64,000 nucleotides of DNA from Amoebophrya sp. A120 (lineage: Eukaryota; Sar; Dinophyceae; Syndiniales; Amoebophryaceae), in the NCBI GenBank assembly GCA_905178155.1, contig CAJINV010000015.1, positions 2,067,730 through 2,131,729 of the forward strand. Reading direction: 5' to 3'. Shown piece by piece: positions 1 through 11,696 of this stretch. Numbering within the stretch: the stretch's first letter is position 1; the number at the start of each line of letters is the position of its first letter. The notes below the pieces were generated by a model. The model had not been told where the DNA came from and made no database searches. It saw nothing but the letters and a program-made list of their open reading frames with translations. Made by a program: the position numbers and the translations under genes.

Positions 1-1795
1 CCGGGCTGGTAATGCCGCCGGTGGCGCCGTCAACAACAGCAGGAAGATCTTCTTCCGTATCGCCCCCATCGCCATCTTCTTGTCCCCCCGCCACATCTGG
101 TTCTACTCCCTCCTCAGCTGGCGTTTGCTCCGGCGCTTCCGTTTCTACTTCATCTTCGTGCGGTGACGTTCCGTCCTCGGGCGAAGATTCATCATCCGGA
201 CTTTGTGGTTCCTCTGTTTGCTGTTCCGCTTCACCAGGAGGAGCACCCGCTGCACCATCACCACCATCCGCTTCAACCTCTTCCTCCTCTTTCGAGCCTC
301 CCCATGGAAGAGGGCCGTCAAAAGAGTCAAATGCGGCAGCAGCTGCTTCGTTTGCCGCCTGAAAGAGGTTTTCCGCATGCGAGAGAGAGTCGAGAATCCA
401 GCTGGAAAGCTGTTTTTCAATCTTGTCCGTTTGCCGCACGAGCCAGGCTGGCGCGCCGCCCAGCGTGGTCGCCCGCGTCAGGAGTTCCATCACGCAGTAG
501 GGGTTGTGCGTCACGCCTGCTCTTGCGCACTGGGCCGCTGTCTCGGTGTCGTCAGAAGCGAAACTGCCCGTCGCGGTCACCAAATTGTCAATCATTCCGT
601 CATCCACGGTAACGGAGCCGGGGCTGTGAAGCATCAAATCAGCCTATGCATTGCAAAAGCACAGCTATCGCTATCGTACCGGTTGTACAGCGCCTACCTG
701 CTAGTAGTTCTAGACCTTAGGTTCTTGCGTGATACAGTCACAAAAAATTATCAATTACCTTATAATCGAAATTGTTCTGGGAGTGAGACAAAAGATCTTG
801 GCTGTGCACATCATGATGCTGCGGGGCAGCAATTACCAGTACGACTGCGATACTTGTTCTTGTTTTGCGATTGATACATCAGTCACATCGACGAGGCCAG
901 CTTCAACTTCGGATTGGAGCTCTGCGGCCACTTCCTCAGGTGGGGTGCCGAATGGTGGCGGCGGGCCGCCGTCCACGATTTCCGGAGGGGGGTGATCGCC
1001 CAGGCTTCCGCCCTCGCCCGGACCACCTGCGGCCGGTTCGCCCGCATCAGCCGGTTCGCCCGCATCAGCCGGTTCGCCCGCATCAGCCGGCTCGCCCGCA
1101 TCGGCCGGTTCGCCCGCATCAGCCGGTTCGCCCGCATCAGCCGGCTCGCCCGCATCGGCCGGTTCGCCCGCATCGGCCGGTTCGCTCGCAGCCGGTTCGC
1201 CCGCGGCCGGTTCGCCTTCAGCCGGTGGCCCATCGCCGTCGGCCGGTGACTGGCTGCCCGCCGGTTCCCCGTCAGCTGGTTCGCCTTCCGGCTTGTGATT
1301 CGGGGAATCAACCACACTGTCGTCCTTGTCCTTCGACCCTTGGTCACAAGGATTGAATTTCTCTTGCATCTGAAGCACACTAGTGGCTGATGTTGCCACT
1401 CCAGAAGTTTCGCCCATTGGTTCCCTCGCCTGTTGCATGATCGGAGATTTTGTAACGGAGCTGCTTTTCAGACTCCTCTCTCGTTCCTGGTTTTTCCTAA
1501 TCTTCGTGGAGGTAAGCGAGCGTCTGAGTTCGCGACCTGCTGCTTGCGTCGTGTCATCATCCTTCCTGCTCCGAGCGGGTGTTCGCGACACGCTTTGCTG
1601 GTGGAGTTTTTGAGAGAGTTGTAAACCGGACGCAGCATCATGACCAGCGTTGTTGAGAAGGAGAACAAGGGCAAGGGGGAAAAGCGCCGTCGCTCCTTGC
1701 TTGCGGGGAAAGCGCAGTGCCCGGTGATCTGCCCACTCCGCCTTCGACTGTTGCGACACGGCGCAAGGCATTGTTGTCCCCTGCGGCTCCGACAT
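1..1795 (-). CDS. Repeat-rich acidic protein with N-terminal hydrophobic segment, 3' end beyond window
   Basis: No known family recognised. Exon 1 runs 1795-877 from an ATG at 1795. It starts with a hydrophilic leader, then a hydrophobic stretch (LFPLALVLLLNNAG, about residues 38-52) that could be a signal or anchor. A basic region follows, then about nine tandem copies of the hexapeptide DAGEPA in an acidic Glu/Ala/Pro-rich tract. Exon 2 runs from 644 off the left edge. It encodes a segment with two cysteines and then a long Glu/Asp/Gly-rich tail. The intron is an introner at 645-876. Removing it so that one copy of the repeated ATCAG word is kept joins ...DVTD to LMLHSPG... in frame. The protein is probably secreted or membrane-bound with a low-complexity exterior. 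The 3' end is not in the window. Confidence 0.7.
645..876. mobile_element. Introner, family 1 (GTATCG type)
   Basis: Ends TATGCATTGCAAAAGC and, inverted, TATCAATCGCAAAACAAG. The word ATCAG flanks both sides, offset by one or two bases. It separates exons 1 and 2 of the repeat-rich gene, and its removal restores frame. Confidence 0.8.
1022..1200. repeat. 18-bp coding minisatellite in first gene
   Basis: About nine tandem copies of an 18-bp unit (CGGTTCGCCCGCATCAGC on the plus strand). On the minus strand they encode the hexapeptide DAGEPA. Copies differ by single A/G or T/C changes (cagcc to cggcc, ggttc to ggctc). The unit is a multiple of three, so copy-number change keeps frame. Confidence 0.9.
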
Positions 1796-2728
1796 TGTGC
1801 TTTTGTGGGTGAACGAAAAACGACGTGGACAAAGATCAAATTGATAAATTATCGAAGGGGTACAGGTACTAGAAGTTGCACTTTATTAACTTTCTAAATC
1901 TTATCTCCCGTTCGAAATATGCTTTCGTGTTGAAGGGGATGATCTAGCTTTGGCACATCACCACGTGTGTCGTTGACAAGAGTCGTGGATATGCTAATCG
2001 TATGGAAACCTGGAAAATGGTTTCGTGATATTGCATTCCAAATAAAATTCCGTTCGAGTCACACAGTGAGATTTTTACTTCCAGCTTTCGTCGAGATTAC
2101 ACCAGGTGGAATTCATGCTAGTCGCCGACGAGGATGCTGGAGGAGGACGTATCTTCACGCAGTACAACTAGTACGGGTATTACAGTACGATGAAAAACGA
2201 AGCACTACAGAAACAACTGTCATTGCCTGGCGAACGACGACGCGTAGAAGGAACGAACGAAAAAACGATAGATGAAGGACGATCAAAGCTGCACGGACAA
2301 GAGCAAGACAAAAACAGACTACAGGCTTTTTACTTGTTTCTAGAGCCAGAACTTTCATTTTCGAAACGAAATAGAGATAGACGCTAAGTGTGCACGATAA
2401 AATGAAATTCGTCCACCTCGCGGGGATGCGGCTGTGTCAAGACCCATATCCTGCGACGCCTCCAGCGAAGAAAAAACCAAAACGAGAATCACAGTGGACG
2501 AGTACACTGTAACTATTAAAGATCAGATCTTTGATAATATCTGTTCCGTCTAAAAAGGCATAATAGAAAAAATTTTTCCGCAATTGCATTTCTTGTTCTT
2601 CTTGTTGCAGAAAACATAACATCTGCAGCAACAGCGCAAATTGATCTCACCATGGGACAAACTTCTAAAACTAAACACAAGCCAAAAATTCGAGGCTTCA
2701 GCATCTCTTTCGCCCTAGTAAAACTTTT
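1796..2728. other. Gap between genes, no gene seen
   Basis: Intergenic DNA between the start of the first gene and the stop of the next, both on the minus strand. The short open frames here overlap each other on both strands and show no protein-like composition. The promoter of the first gene should lie in it, but no motif could be assigned. Confidence 0.5.
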
Positions 2729-5523
2729 CTATTTCTTCTCAAAGGAAACGATCTGTGCAGCCGGTGTCGAACTACCTTTCGCAGCATCTCCAGCAGCAGC
2801 ACCTGATTCAAGACCTAGACCTTCCCCACTTACGGCAGCATTTCCCGCCACCGTTGAAGATGACAGTGGTGCGCTTTGCAGGGTTGACGAAGTGATGAAA
2901 TTTTTGTTCCCAAAACTTGCCGTGCTCATGTCGTAAGAAATCAGTGGTCTCTGCTTTTTGTTTTGCTCGTACTGGATTTTTCTTTCCATTTCGTCAAAAG
3001 GAGTGCCAGTGGTCGTAGTGCCCTCTCCAGCTGTGCCAGTCTCTGTGGCTGCTCCAGCTCCCGTGTGGACGAAACTGTTTCTGTAGTTGGCCCCAGCGGA
3101 TCGACGTGGTGTTCCAGCACCGCTGCCGTCATTGTCGTAGTTGAGAGGCACAAGCGAAATCGAAGTTGTGCAAGAGACTATCACCGCAAGCGCCAGGAGG
3201 GTCAGCACCAGCATGACGGAGACGAGGATCAAAGCCAACAGCAGAGAGCTCATCTTCTTTGGCGGCTCACTTTCGTTGGGGTTGTTGTTGGTCGGGTCGT
3301 TTACGTCTTTCATCTCCACTTCGCTCTTGTCGCTGGAATCTGTAGTCCCTCGTTGTCCTCGTCCAAACCACGTTCTTCTTGTGGAATCTTGTTTTTCATT
3401 TTCAGACGAAGACCCCAAAAGGGCTTCAGTCGAGGGTCGTGTTTGTGGTTCATCGTCTGGGTGAAAAATACTGCTTCCACCTCTTGTCCCGCCACCGCTT
3501 GTTGTTGTTCCGTGTCCGTTGTTACTGAACTGCGCTGGGTGTAGAGTATTTTGATCAGTCTTATCCACTGACACTGTGGCTCCTGATTCTGTGGTCGTAC
3601 TACTGTTATAATTCCGGTCGAGCGGTTCTTCGTTCCTTGTTGCCGCGTCGGATATAATTCTTGCGGTACCATGCAGGTTCCTCGCAGGTGCTGCATCTGT
3701 TGACGCACCTCCATCGGACAACATCCAAGGTGACTCTTCAGAAGTAGGCCTCGAGGTGGTACTAGACGTAGTTCGTGTGGTTGGAGGTTCATCTGCTTCT
3801 GGTACTGGTTGTGGCTCTCCTGCTTGCGCCGGATCCGTGCCATAATTGGCAGTTGCCATTCCACGCAGATCTCCAGGAATACCAGGTCCTGGCTTTTCCT
3901 CTTCACCCTGAGGGTAAAATCCAAGTTGCCCTGCAGGTCTAATTGGACCGCGTTGAGAATTTGCTGCTCCCTGCTCGCTATGCATTGCAAATATGTCTGG
4001 GTCTGGAAACTTGTGATGCTAAGTGGCGATGATTGAGCATACTCCTGAGAGCAGCCAAACATGCCAAATTTTCAGGACGCTTCCTCATGTGTAATTCGCA
4101 TGATAAACTGCGTTTTTGCATGACAAAGAATTCGCGCTTCCGCTTTTGTCGGTCACGCAATACAGATTTCATAGGAGTGCAAAACACGCAATACAGATTT
4201 CAATTTTTCCAAACCCAAACACATTTGCAGTTGATACTCGAGGTCCACGCTCGACCGTTGGAACGCTGCGCACACACTATACCGGTCTTTCACAAAACGA
4301 TTGTATTCCGCCCATTCTATAAAGCCGCTTGCTGTACCGTCCAAGATACCATCCACACACCGGAATAAATCCTCCGCAAACTCCATTTGCGTCTCAAAGT
4401 CGTTAGTTCCGTCGCTTATGTTTCCGAACGCGTTGGCGCCGCCGTCCCGGAACTCAGACAAAGAAATTTTGCTCCCATCAAAATCCCATAGCGCCAGTGC
4501 TGCAAAGTCCGGCAACGGTTCAGGCAATCGGGTTTCCATGTCGGTTATTCTCAGTGCGACGCGGCTTCCACTGTTATGATCATACGCGAGGCTCTTGCAG
4601 AGACAGGCACGGTGGAAATGTCCGTTTGCGTCTCTCACGGTCCCTCCCGCCACCCAGTAGGTCAGTGCGCCGTATTCTTGTTTGTTCAAATACCCGCGAG
4701 CATTGTCTTCGGTTTGTGGATCGTCCAGCGCATTGAAGACTCCGATCGTTTCATGTCCATACGCTTTCTCCCACTCCGAAGCCTCTATTCTGCCGTCGGC
4801 GTGGTTGACTGAAGTGCTGATGCTGTCCCACGGAACCGGTCCCTCAGCTAAAATTCTGTCGCGAAACGACTTCGGATCGGGGAGAGATTGGATAGCAAGC
4901 TCCACTCGAAACGACTTCGGAATTCTGTCGCGAAACGACTTCGGATCCACCAGAGAACGGGTTTGTTGCTGTGCAGCTATTTGGTCAACACCAGAGCCAC
5001 CAGCTGCTGTCTTTCCATTTTCCACTCCTGCCTGCGCTGCATGGTCAAGCTTTTGCAGTGCCGAAGATGGTTGCTGGCTCGATGATGAAGATGCGTTGCT
5101 ACTTCCAAAGACTCGTCTTGTGCGAGCGAGCAACGACTGTTTTTTAGACTTCTTCCTGTGTGCCCGCCGAAGATGTCGTGTTTGCAACTGCTGCTCGTCA
5201 GGGGAACCTGAACGGCCATCGGGAGGGAGATCCTGATGATCATGATGTCGCTCGCGGTCGTGCTCATTCCAAATCTGGACTGCACTCTTGTTCCCTAGCT
5301 TACGTGCGCAAGCGATTCTGTTTCTGTCGACAAGAAAGATAACAACAAGGCTGTTGACAAAATTACGTTTGCCGGCCCAAACTACGGGCTGCTTACTTTT
5401 GATTTTCAAGAAGACCATAGTTTGTTGAGATGAGCAAGATTTTCTCAGGCGCACGACCAGATAATTCAATTTACATACGTACGAGAAAATAAATGCTAAT
5501 GGGGAACCATCCTGCTCCCGCAT
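2729..5523 (-). CDS. Single-pass membrane protein with EF-hand-like segments
   Basis: Two exons, 5523-4237 and 3978-2729, are joined in frame (...SVDLEQGAANS...) when the introner at 3979-4236 is removed. The product is about 840 residues; an alternative start at 5418 would be about 35 shorter. The N-terminus is hydrophobic (NSLVVIFLV). Next come two copies of a DPKSFRDRI motif and several EF-hand-like stretches, for example DGTASGFIEWAE, whose loop has D, T, S, G, I and E at the ligand-type positions, and a degenerate one around NHADGRIEASEW. The second exon begins with a Ser/Thr/Gly-rich linker. One strong transmembrane helix follows (LLLALILVSVMLVLTLLALA, about residue 690), then a tail of about 140 residues. 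The same order (LPDP-x-x-F-R motif, EF-like loop, Thr/Ser linker, one helix) occurs in the next gene at 6290-9585, so the two are probably paralogues. Ca2+ binding is unproven. Confidence 0.75.
3979..4236. mobile_element. Introner, family 2 (GTCTGGGTCTGG type)
   Basis: 258 bp, ends TATGCATTGCAAATATGTC and, inverted, TATCAACTGCAAATGTG. Flanked by CTCGC and CTCGA. It lies inside the EF-hand-like membrane gene, and excision keeps frame. Confidence 0.88.
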
Positions 5524-6289
5524 CCATTTTCAGTTTGGTGGAAGTGATCCAGTATATGCAAACTGCATCAGCTAGCTAGAAAATGGTGTAGAAACGCGGC
5601 AAATTATGCGGCCCAAGAGACCCAGACAGTGCTGCATTCATCTTTGTCTCATGCCGCAAAAATGTCGGTTATCAGAGTAGAGGACGAGAACTGAAATTGA
5701 TAGGGAAAACGAAACTCAAACTTCGCACGAGGGAGTGCCGAGCATACGGACGATTTACAAAAAAAACAAGCACGAATAGGAGATGTACGGACGAGAACGA
5801 CAAGATGAACTACTTTTTGTGTGTTTGTGAAGACACAAAAAATGAGATTTTCTACCACGCGCACGGATACAAGAACCAACTAACACTCCTAGCTAGGTAG
5901 GGCTATAATGTTGCGAGACAAACATCTACTGCTCTTCATTTGACGAATAATTCCGATGGATTATCTGATGTGCTGCTGGAAAAGCGATCACAAAGAAGGG
6001 CGCTCTGGCACAACCGAGAAGTGAGCACGACCTTGATGGTCAACTTCTGAAGAGAACAAACACGACACCTGCTATGGAGGCCTACTGAGGATTGACGTTC
6101 ACCTCTGATAGAGACGAGCAGGAAAGAAATGCTACCATATTTAACGTGATTGAAAAATCAAATTTTTCTTGAAGTGGCTTTATTATGTTGAGCGCTCCTT
6201 TTTCAGCCGGAGCCCGCATTTTTTTTCAAAAAAGACTCACTCACAGTCACACTCACCGCCCGCCTACAAAATAAAGAACTATCTGCTCA
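5524..6289. other. Gap between two paralogous genes, no gene seen
   Basis: Non-coding stretch between the start of one membrane-protein gene and the stop codon (6290-6292) of the next. It is AT-rich with short overlapping open frames only. No promoter or terminator motif could be assigned. Confidence 0.5.
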
Positions 6290-9200
6290 TCACGATTTCC
6301 TCGGAGCAGGAGGAGCCACAGGAGGAACGACTACTTTCGGAACCTGCGGCTTCAAGGGCCGGAAATCCATTGCGTTAGGGATAATCGGCGCCGCATTTTC
6401 ATCCTCGTCGCTCTCTAAACCCGCGCCGTCCAACCCCTTGGCCCAAAACCTTTATCAAACAAAAAAGTGTTAATGTCAACGGTTTTGACAGAATGCAGTC
6501 ATGCATGACAGATTTTGCGTAATATGCATGCTATGCATGACAAATTTGGACACGTTTTGTGACGCGTCACTGCATCACAAATTCCGTTAACGTGAACACT
6601 TTTTTCTGTGATAACCTTCCCGGATCCACCATGGTTCCCAAATTGCTATAACTAGCCATCATGCTATTCGCCGCAGCACCGGGACCTCCGGCAGGGACAC
6701 CGCCGAGGGCACCGGCATTGTTGAAACCACTTCCAGGCGGGAAAGCTGCAATTGACCGGTAGCTGGTTAAGCTGTTAGAAGCAGCTCCTGCAGGCATAGT
6801 GCCAGAAGGCGGAACTTGTACTTCCTGCAGCCTGGAAAAATTGTTTGTGGTTGGACTTGTTCCGCCGGACAAGTTGTACTGCGCACTCTGTTGTGTGCTT
6901 AGATCGTAGGAACCAATTTGCTGGCGCCCCGCTTGGAGATGTTCTCGGGTGTCGCCGTGTAACAATTCCCGCTGCCGCGCAAGGGCGCGAGTTCGGGCGG
7001 CTTCGTTTTCATCATCCTCGTCATCCTCCCCTAGCAGCTTCTGTTCGTAGCGCACTATGAACAGAATCACGGAAAAAACGCAACACAAGATGGCGATGGT
7101 GAAGATCGTGCAGAGGCACTTTTGGTTGCTGTTGTCAGTCGTTTCAACATCTTCTGCCGAGTCCTGATCGGAGTCTTCTACTCCGGCTTCCATTTGTTCG
7201 TCGTCCTCGTCCTCGTCACCGCAGAAAAAAGAGCGGCCGCATTCTTGCAGGCCTGTGCTGCCAGTGCCACTTACTGCCGAAGATGGATCATTTTCTGTGT
7301 AATTGTCTGCATTTCTTGCGCCAGCGCCGTTCGAGGCTGGTACCAGTTCAGCGCTCGCGCCCCCCATCGCAGGCCTGTTACTATTGGTCTTCCCAGCTCC
7401 TGCTGTATTTTGTTCAGACGGGGGCGATTGCGGCTTACCGGTCGCAGTAGACGTGGTGGCCGTATTGGTGATACTGGTGGTTCTTGGAAGTGTGGTAGCA
7501 GTTGTGCGTGGTATTTTTGTCGTGCTGCTTGTACTAGTGCTTGAAAATACTACGACCGATGTGGTGCTAATACTAATGCTTGGAATATCATTTTTTCCGG
7601 TGGTAAGAGTGGCGTTTGGAATTAATGTGGTGGTAGGTCCGCTTTGAATTATAAGAATTACGGTCGTGGTAGTTGTGTTTGTAGAAGTTGTGGTGGCTGC
7701 CGTCGAAGCTGTTCCTGTCGGTGTGGTCGCGGGAGCTACACTTGCCTTCGTTGTGCTGGTCGAGGCAACTTCTTCAGTCGTCGTTTCAGTCGGAGAGGTT
7801 GTGGAAACGAGATGGGCGGTAGTCACTGTCACGGGGTCGAGCTGCGTTGTAGAAGGCGTGAAAATAGTTGCTACAAGTCCGTTAGGCGTCGTGCTGCTGC
7901 TGCTTGTACTATCAACTTCTCCATCATAGCACCATAGTGGCGGCTCGTAGACAGTACCTGGCACAACTGGTGGTGAGGGTTGTACTTGTGGGATGGTCGT
8001 CTCTTCTTGGCCTGGTTCCGTTTGTGGAGCGACCGCCGTGGGCACCGGGCGCGGGGTCGTAGTAGAAGATATTGATATAGTGGGAGGACTATGACACCAC
8101 CTCTTCAGTTCAGCTTCTTTCCTATGCATTGCAAAAGTATCGCTCTAATGTAGTACCAATACAGCCTGCATCTCTATATGCAAAAATCTTTTTCAAAACA
8201 AATTTATTAATATCGAAAAATGAAATCAATTTGTCATCGACTGACGATCGATCCTAAGAAACACGTAGATCACTGATGTCATGCAGTATTCATCTTGCAA
8301 GATGAATTACGTACGAAATTGCGCTCCTTTTGCCATGGATACCTCCAAATTTCCAGGATGTCGTATTCTGGAACGTTCAGGTGTGACACCGCGTCCGTGA
8401 CATCGATGTTAAATTCGGCAAATATGTCGGAACTACCCGCGTCAGTCCCAAATATCGTGGACCACTCCGGATGGAGTGAAATCTTTCCGTCATCAGAGAT
8501 CGCATCTTTCAGCAATTCCGGGTGGTGGAAAAATTTCCGCCGAAAGGCCAAGGGATCGGGCAGCCTGTAGTCGATGATTGCGTTTATCCTCTCCGTGTTC
8601 AGTAGCTCGGGTATAAGTAGTGGCAGCTTGATGTTATGGTCGTGCTCTTCTTTGCTCCTTTTGCGCTGGACGTGCTCTTGTTCTTTGTGCAGCAAAGACG
8701 AGAAAGTGTTAAATTCGGCATAGTCCAACACGGGTCCTGCTGTATCGATATGGTTGGAATCTATGGCGGGCTCGTGATGTTTATTTTCGGCGAAGGCCGA
8801 GCTGAGTTTGGTAGTTCGAGCTTCGCGTCTGCTCTATGGATGTGTCAGGATCGAAATCGACAAAATCGAAAAATTTGTGATGCATAAAATGCATGACGCG
8901 AAATACGTGTGTTGCAGAGCAGGCAAGTGAGGCCGATTGTAAGCCTGTTTGGGGTTATAGCTCGAGCTGCTAAACCGGCATGAGAGAACCAGCCTTCTTT
9001 GCCTACACAGCATTACAAACTGGATTTAGGCGCACCCAGAATTTGTCATGCGCCACTTAGAAACTGGGTCCGAACTGGAATCCATTTTATGCATGACAAA
9101 TCATTTCGATTTTGTCAATTTTGATTCTGACACTTCCATATGCTCTTTCGTAGTAGTAGACCTGCTCTTGCAGCACGACCAGCAGAAGAAGAAGCCGCAG

Positions 9201-9585
9201 CTCCGGCCCCGCTACCTCGCAGCCTGTTCCGTGTGTAGAAGTAGTTGTTCCTCGCCCCATCTATTGTGCCATCCTGTCCACCGCGCCGAAGCCGAAGTAA
9301 ACCTCCACCCGCTGTGCTTCCTGTTTCCTGTTTTCTACTTTCATTCTCCAAAAAAGCCACTGCATCGTCTACCGTCGTGGTTCTATCGTGATTTTTTGTT
9401 TCTTTGCGCCTCTCGGCATAATTGAAATTATTGTCGTTCTCCACAGCGAGGGCATTGTGGGCTACAAAGATGCCTGCCGGTTCTGCTGCCTCCACAGATT
9501 GACGTGCCAGCGAGGCCGAGAGAAACGCAAACACCGTCGTTCTCTTCGTATGAGCGAAGATAGAAGGAGGTGAGCCTGACATCAT
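6290..9585 (-). CDS. Thr/Ser-rich (mucin-like) single-pass membrane protein with EF-hand-like segment
   Basis: Four exons (9585-9141, 8834-8342, 8122-6614, 6452-6290) chain in frame after removal of three introners of three different families, giving about 865 residues. Exon 1 begins MMSGSPPSIFAHTKRTTV followed by a hydrophobic FAFLSASLA segment, a plausible signal peptide. Exon 2 has LPDPLAFRRKFFHHPELL and an EF-like ISDDGKISLHPEW, close to the LPDPKSFRDRI and DGRIEASEW segments of the neighbouring gene. Exon 3 is a long Thr/Ser/Pro linker, then an acidic patch, one transmembrane helix (IFTIAILCCVFSVILFIV) and a cytoplasmic region. Exon 4 is Pro-rich and ends PPAPRKS-stop. Inferred role: surface protein with a heavily O-glycosylatable stalk. 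It and the upstream-numbered neighbour look like a tandem duplicate pair. Confidence 0.78.
6453..6613. mobile_element. Introner, family 9 (AAAAAGTGTTAA type)
   Basis: 161 bp, ends TATCAAACAAAAAAGTG and, inverted, TATCACAGAAAAAAGTG. Perfect 5-bp flank ACCTT on both sides. Removal joins exon 3 (...VDPGR) to exon 4 (FWAKGLDGAG...) of the mucin-like gene. Confidence 0.9.
8123..8341. mobile_element. Introner, family 1
   Basis: 219 bp. Left end TATGCATTGCAAAAGTATCG. The right end, read inverted, is TATCCATGGCAAAAGG, a diverged form. Flanks GGAAA-like and GGAGG-like are imperfect. Excision joins ...DILEIW to KEAELKRW in frame. Confidence 0.78.
8835..9140. mobile_element. Introner, family 3 (GTGTCAGGAT type)
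   Basis: 306 bp, ends TATGGATGTGTCAGGATCG and, inverted, TATGGAAGTGTCAGAATC. Perfect 5-bp flank TGCTC. Removal joins exon 1 to exon 2 of the mucin-like gene in frame (...RKSRREARTT...). Confidence 0.9.
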
Positions 9586-11696
9586 ACTTTCAATTTAGGC
9601 TTTTTTTTTATCATGGTACCCTAATATCGCGCTCTTCTAGAACTACTGCACCAAGCATCCCGGGCCCGGACAGTAGAGAGTCGGTGCTTATTTGAGTATG
9701 AATTCATTTCGGGGTCGTGAGTACGTACCTGTAGGAATGAAAGCTACCTACTGAGTGGCTAGGATATGCGCAACACTACACACAGTACAAACCTGACATG
9801 TTCGGCAATAAACAGTGAGCTGATCAAAAAGTTCTTTCTGTTGCTGGCCTCCTAGTACTTCCGTTGGTTTCTCTTTCTAGTAAAAGCACGATGACGAAAA
9901 GAAAAATGACCACGGCGGAGGCGGAGCTGTACGACAAACCAAAAAACCACCAAAGCAGGGGATGAGTGACGATTACGATTCTTCTTCGGAACGATAAAGG
10001 TGGACAACGACCCGGATTATATTACTTCTTGTTGTTCGTCTATTTTCACTTACAACACGCTTGGACAAAAATTAACACGAAACGGTACGACAAAGCACTA
10101 GAACTTGTCGCAAGAACCGGTGGAAGCTGCATCATCTCCGCGTTGTTGTAGTTGATGCGCAACAAGTAGACTACACAACCACACCAACGATGGACGATAC
10201 GAAGATAAGGTCAAAATAGAACCCTAAAACCATAAACCCGTTCAACCCTTCTAAACCCTTTTCGACGCTGGCGAAGGAACCGGGGCGGAAGCAGGAAGAT
10301 GAATCAGGGGAGAAGAAGAACTGGATACCGCAACTGATCAGAGAGAGTGTGCACAAGAACGCATGGTAAGACCTAAAGATTCTATTTTAAGCAAACTACC
10401 CACATAGGACACCGGATGGCGTCATGCCCCAAACCACAAAAAACCTGCTTGGTGCCAGTAGGGCCCGGGGAAAGCAAGAGAGCAGCACGAGAAGGAAAGG
10501 TAAAATCTACTTTCAAAAAGCGCTAATAAAGCCTTGTGCTCTGATCCGTCCGGGTGTGCACTCCCTTTTGGTTCTAAAGCTTCAGCAGTGCTGAGAGCGC
10601 TCCGACCCTAAACCTCCTGACCAAAGCCAAAAGATCTACGTACGTATGCGCACGAGCAAGGCAGGAACATCGCCTGATGTGGACGATGTTCCTAAACTAA
10701 AAAACAAAAGAGCGACTCTCGGACCGGAGGTAGGCCTCACGGTAGTCGATGCGAGCGAAGGAAGGTAGGCCTCACGGTCCTCGATGGACGATACGAAGAT
10801 AAGGTAAAACAAGAGTCTTTCACGAACTTTATTTGGCCTGTAGATAGAATAACGACGTCCGAAGCTGCAGAAACCGCAGTAGAGACAGGCAGCTGTCGGA
10901 CGAGATCTAGAACACCTTCATGGCTCGGGCGAGGAGATGAGCTTGAGCATGAGGCCTTGAAGGTGGACATGGCTCAGAACACAATACTACCTCGTTCATT
11001 TGAAAAAATTGAGTAGATGTAGAACAAAGCGCTTCATATGTTTAAGTTTATGCAGAGCAACCTTGTAGTTATCTCCCGGGCGTAGCTCTACTCGAGAAAA
11101 GAAAAGGAAATCACTTCGCCCAACATCCGAAGATAATCCGTGCTGACCACTAGCTGCCCTCTTGCCCGAATTCCCGCGTCCAGGCTTCGTTTCGCGCGAT
11201 TTCCGCAGGAGTATCCCGAAGAAATAAAGAACTCTACTTGATAGGTCGGGCGCGGCGGCGGCAGAGCCAAATGCAAAAAATCGTGTGTTGTACCGCATCA
11301 GGCACAGCATGCAAGCAGAATTAAGTGTAAGTCGAATGTTGATGAAAACAACTTTTTTATATGGGAAAATGATGCATAGCCGAGATTTATTGGACTTCCA
11401 GCGTCGTCCCCCCCATGAAGTAGAGACGACGTTCTCTTCTTGCGATACGCACCAACGGAGGGCTTCGTCTTTTCTACTGCGGCAAGGAAGGGATATTCAC
11501 CGACAAAGAATGAAAAACTACTTACTTCTTCCACTACCACAACAAATTGAGGTTTTAGTTTTGAGCACGACTCGGTTCATTTGCACATCCACCTGGACAG
11601 AATATGTACTGTTTCTGTGCTTAACCTACCCCGCCCTGCACCAGCTGCTGCCCTTTTTACGAGTGTATTTGATCAGGGGTGTGGGGTCTAACCCCA
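9586..11696. other. Long stretch without a recognisable gene
   Basis: No open frame here looks protein-like on either strand. A 25-bp word (CGATGGACGATACGAAGATA...) occurs near 10190 and again near 10783, and GGTAGGCCTCACGGT occurs twice near 10732 and 10767. Short CCCTAAA-like words occur near 10220 and 10605 but not as an array. No introner ends were seen. Confidence 0.5.

Noticed and set aside
865-1356. Plus-strand Arg/Pro-rich open frames over the DAGEPA repeat
   Set aside because: Shadow frames of a GC-rich coding repeat. The minus frame continues in frame across an introner, while the plus frames do not.
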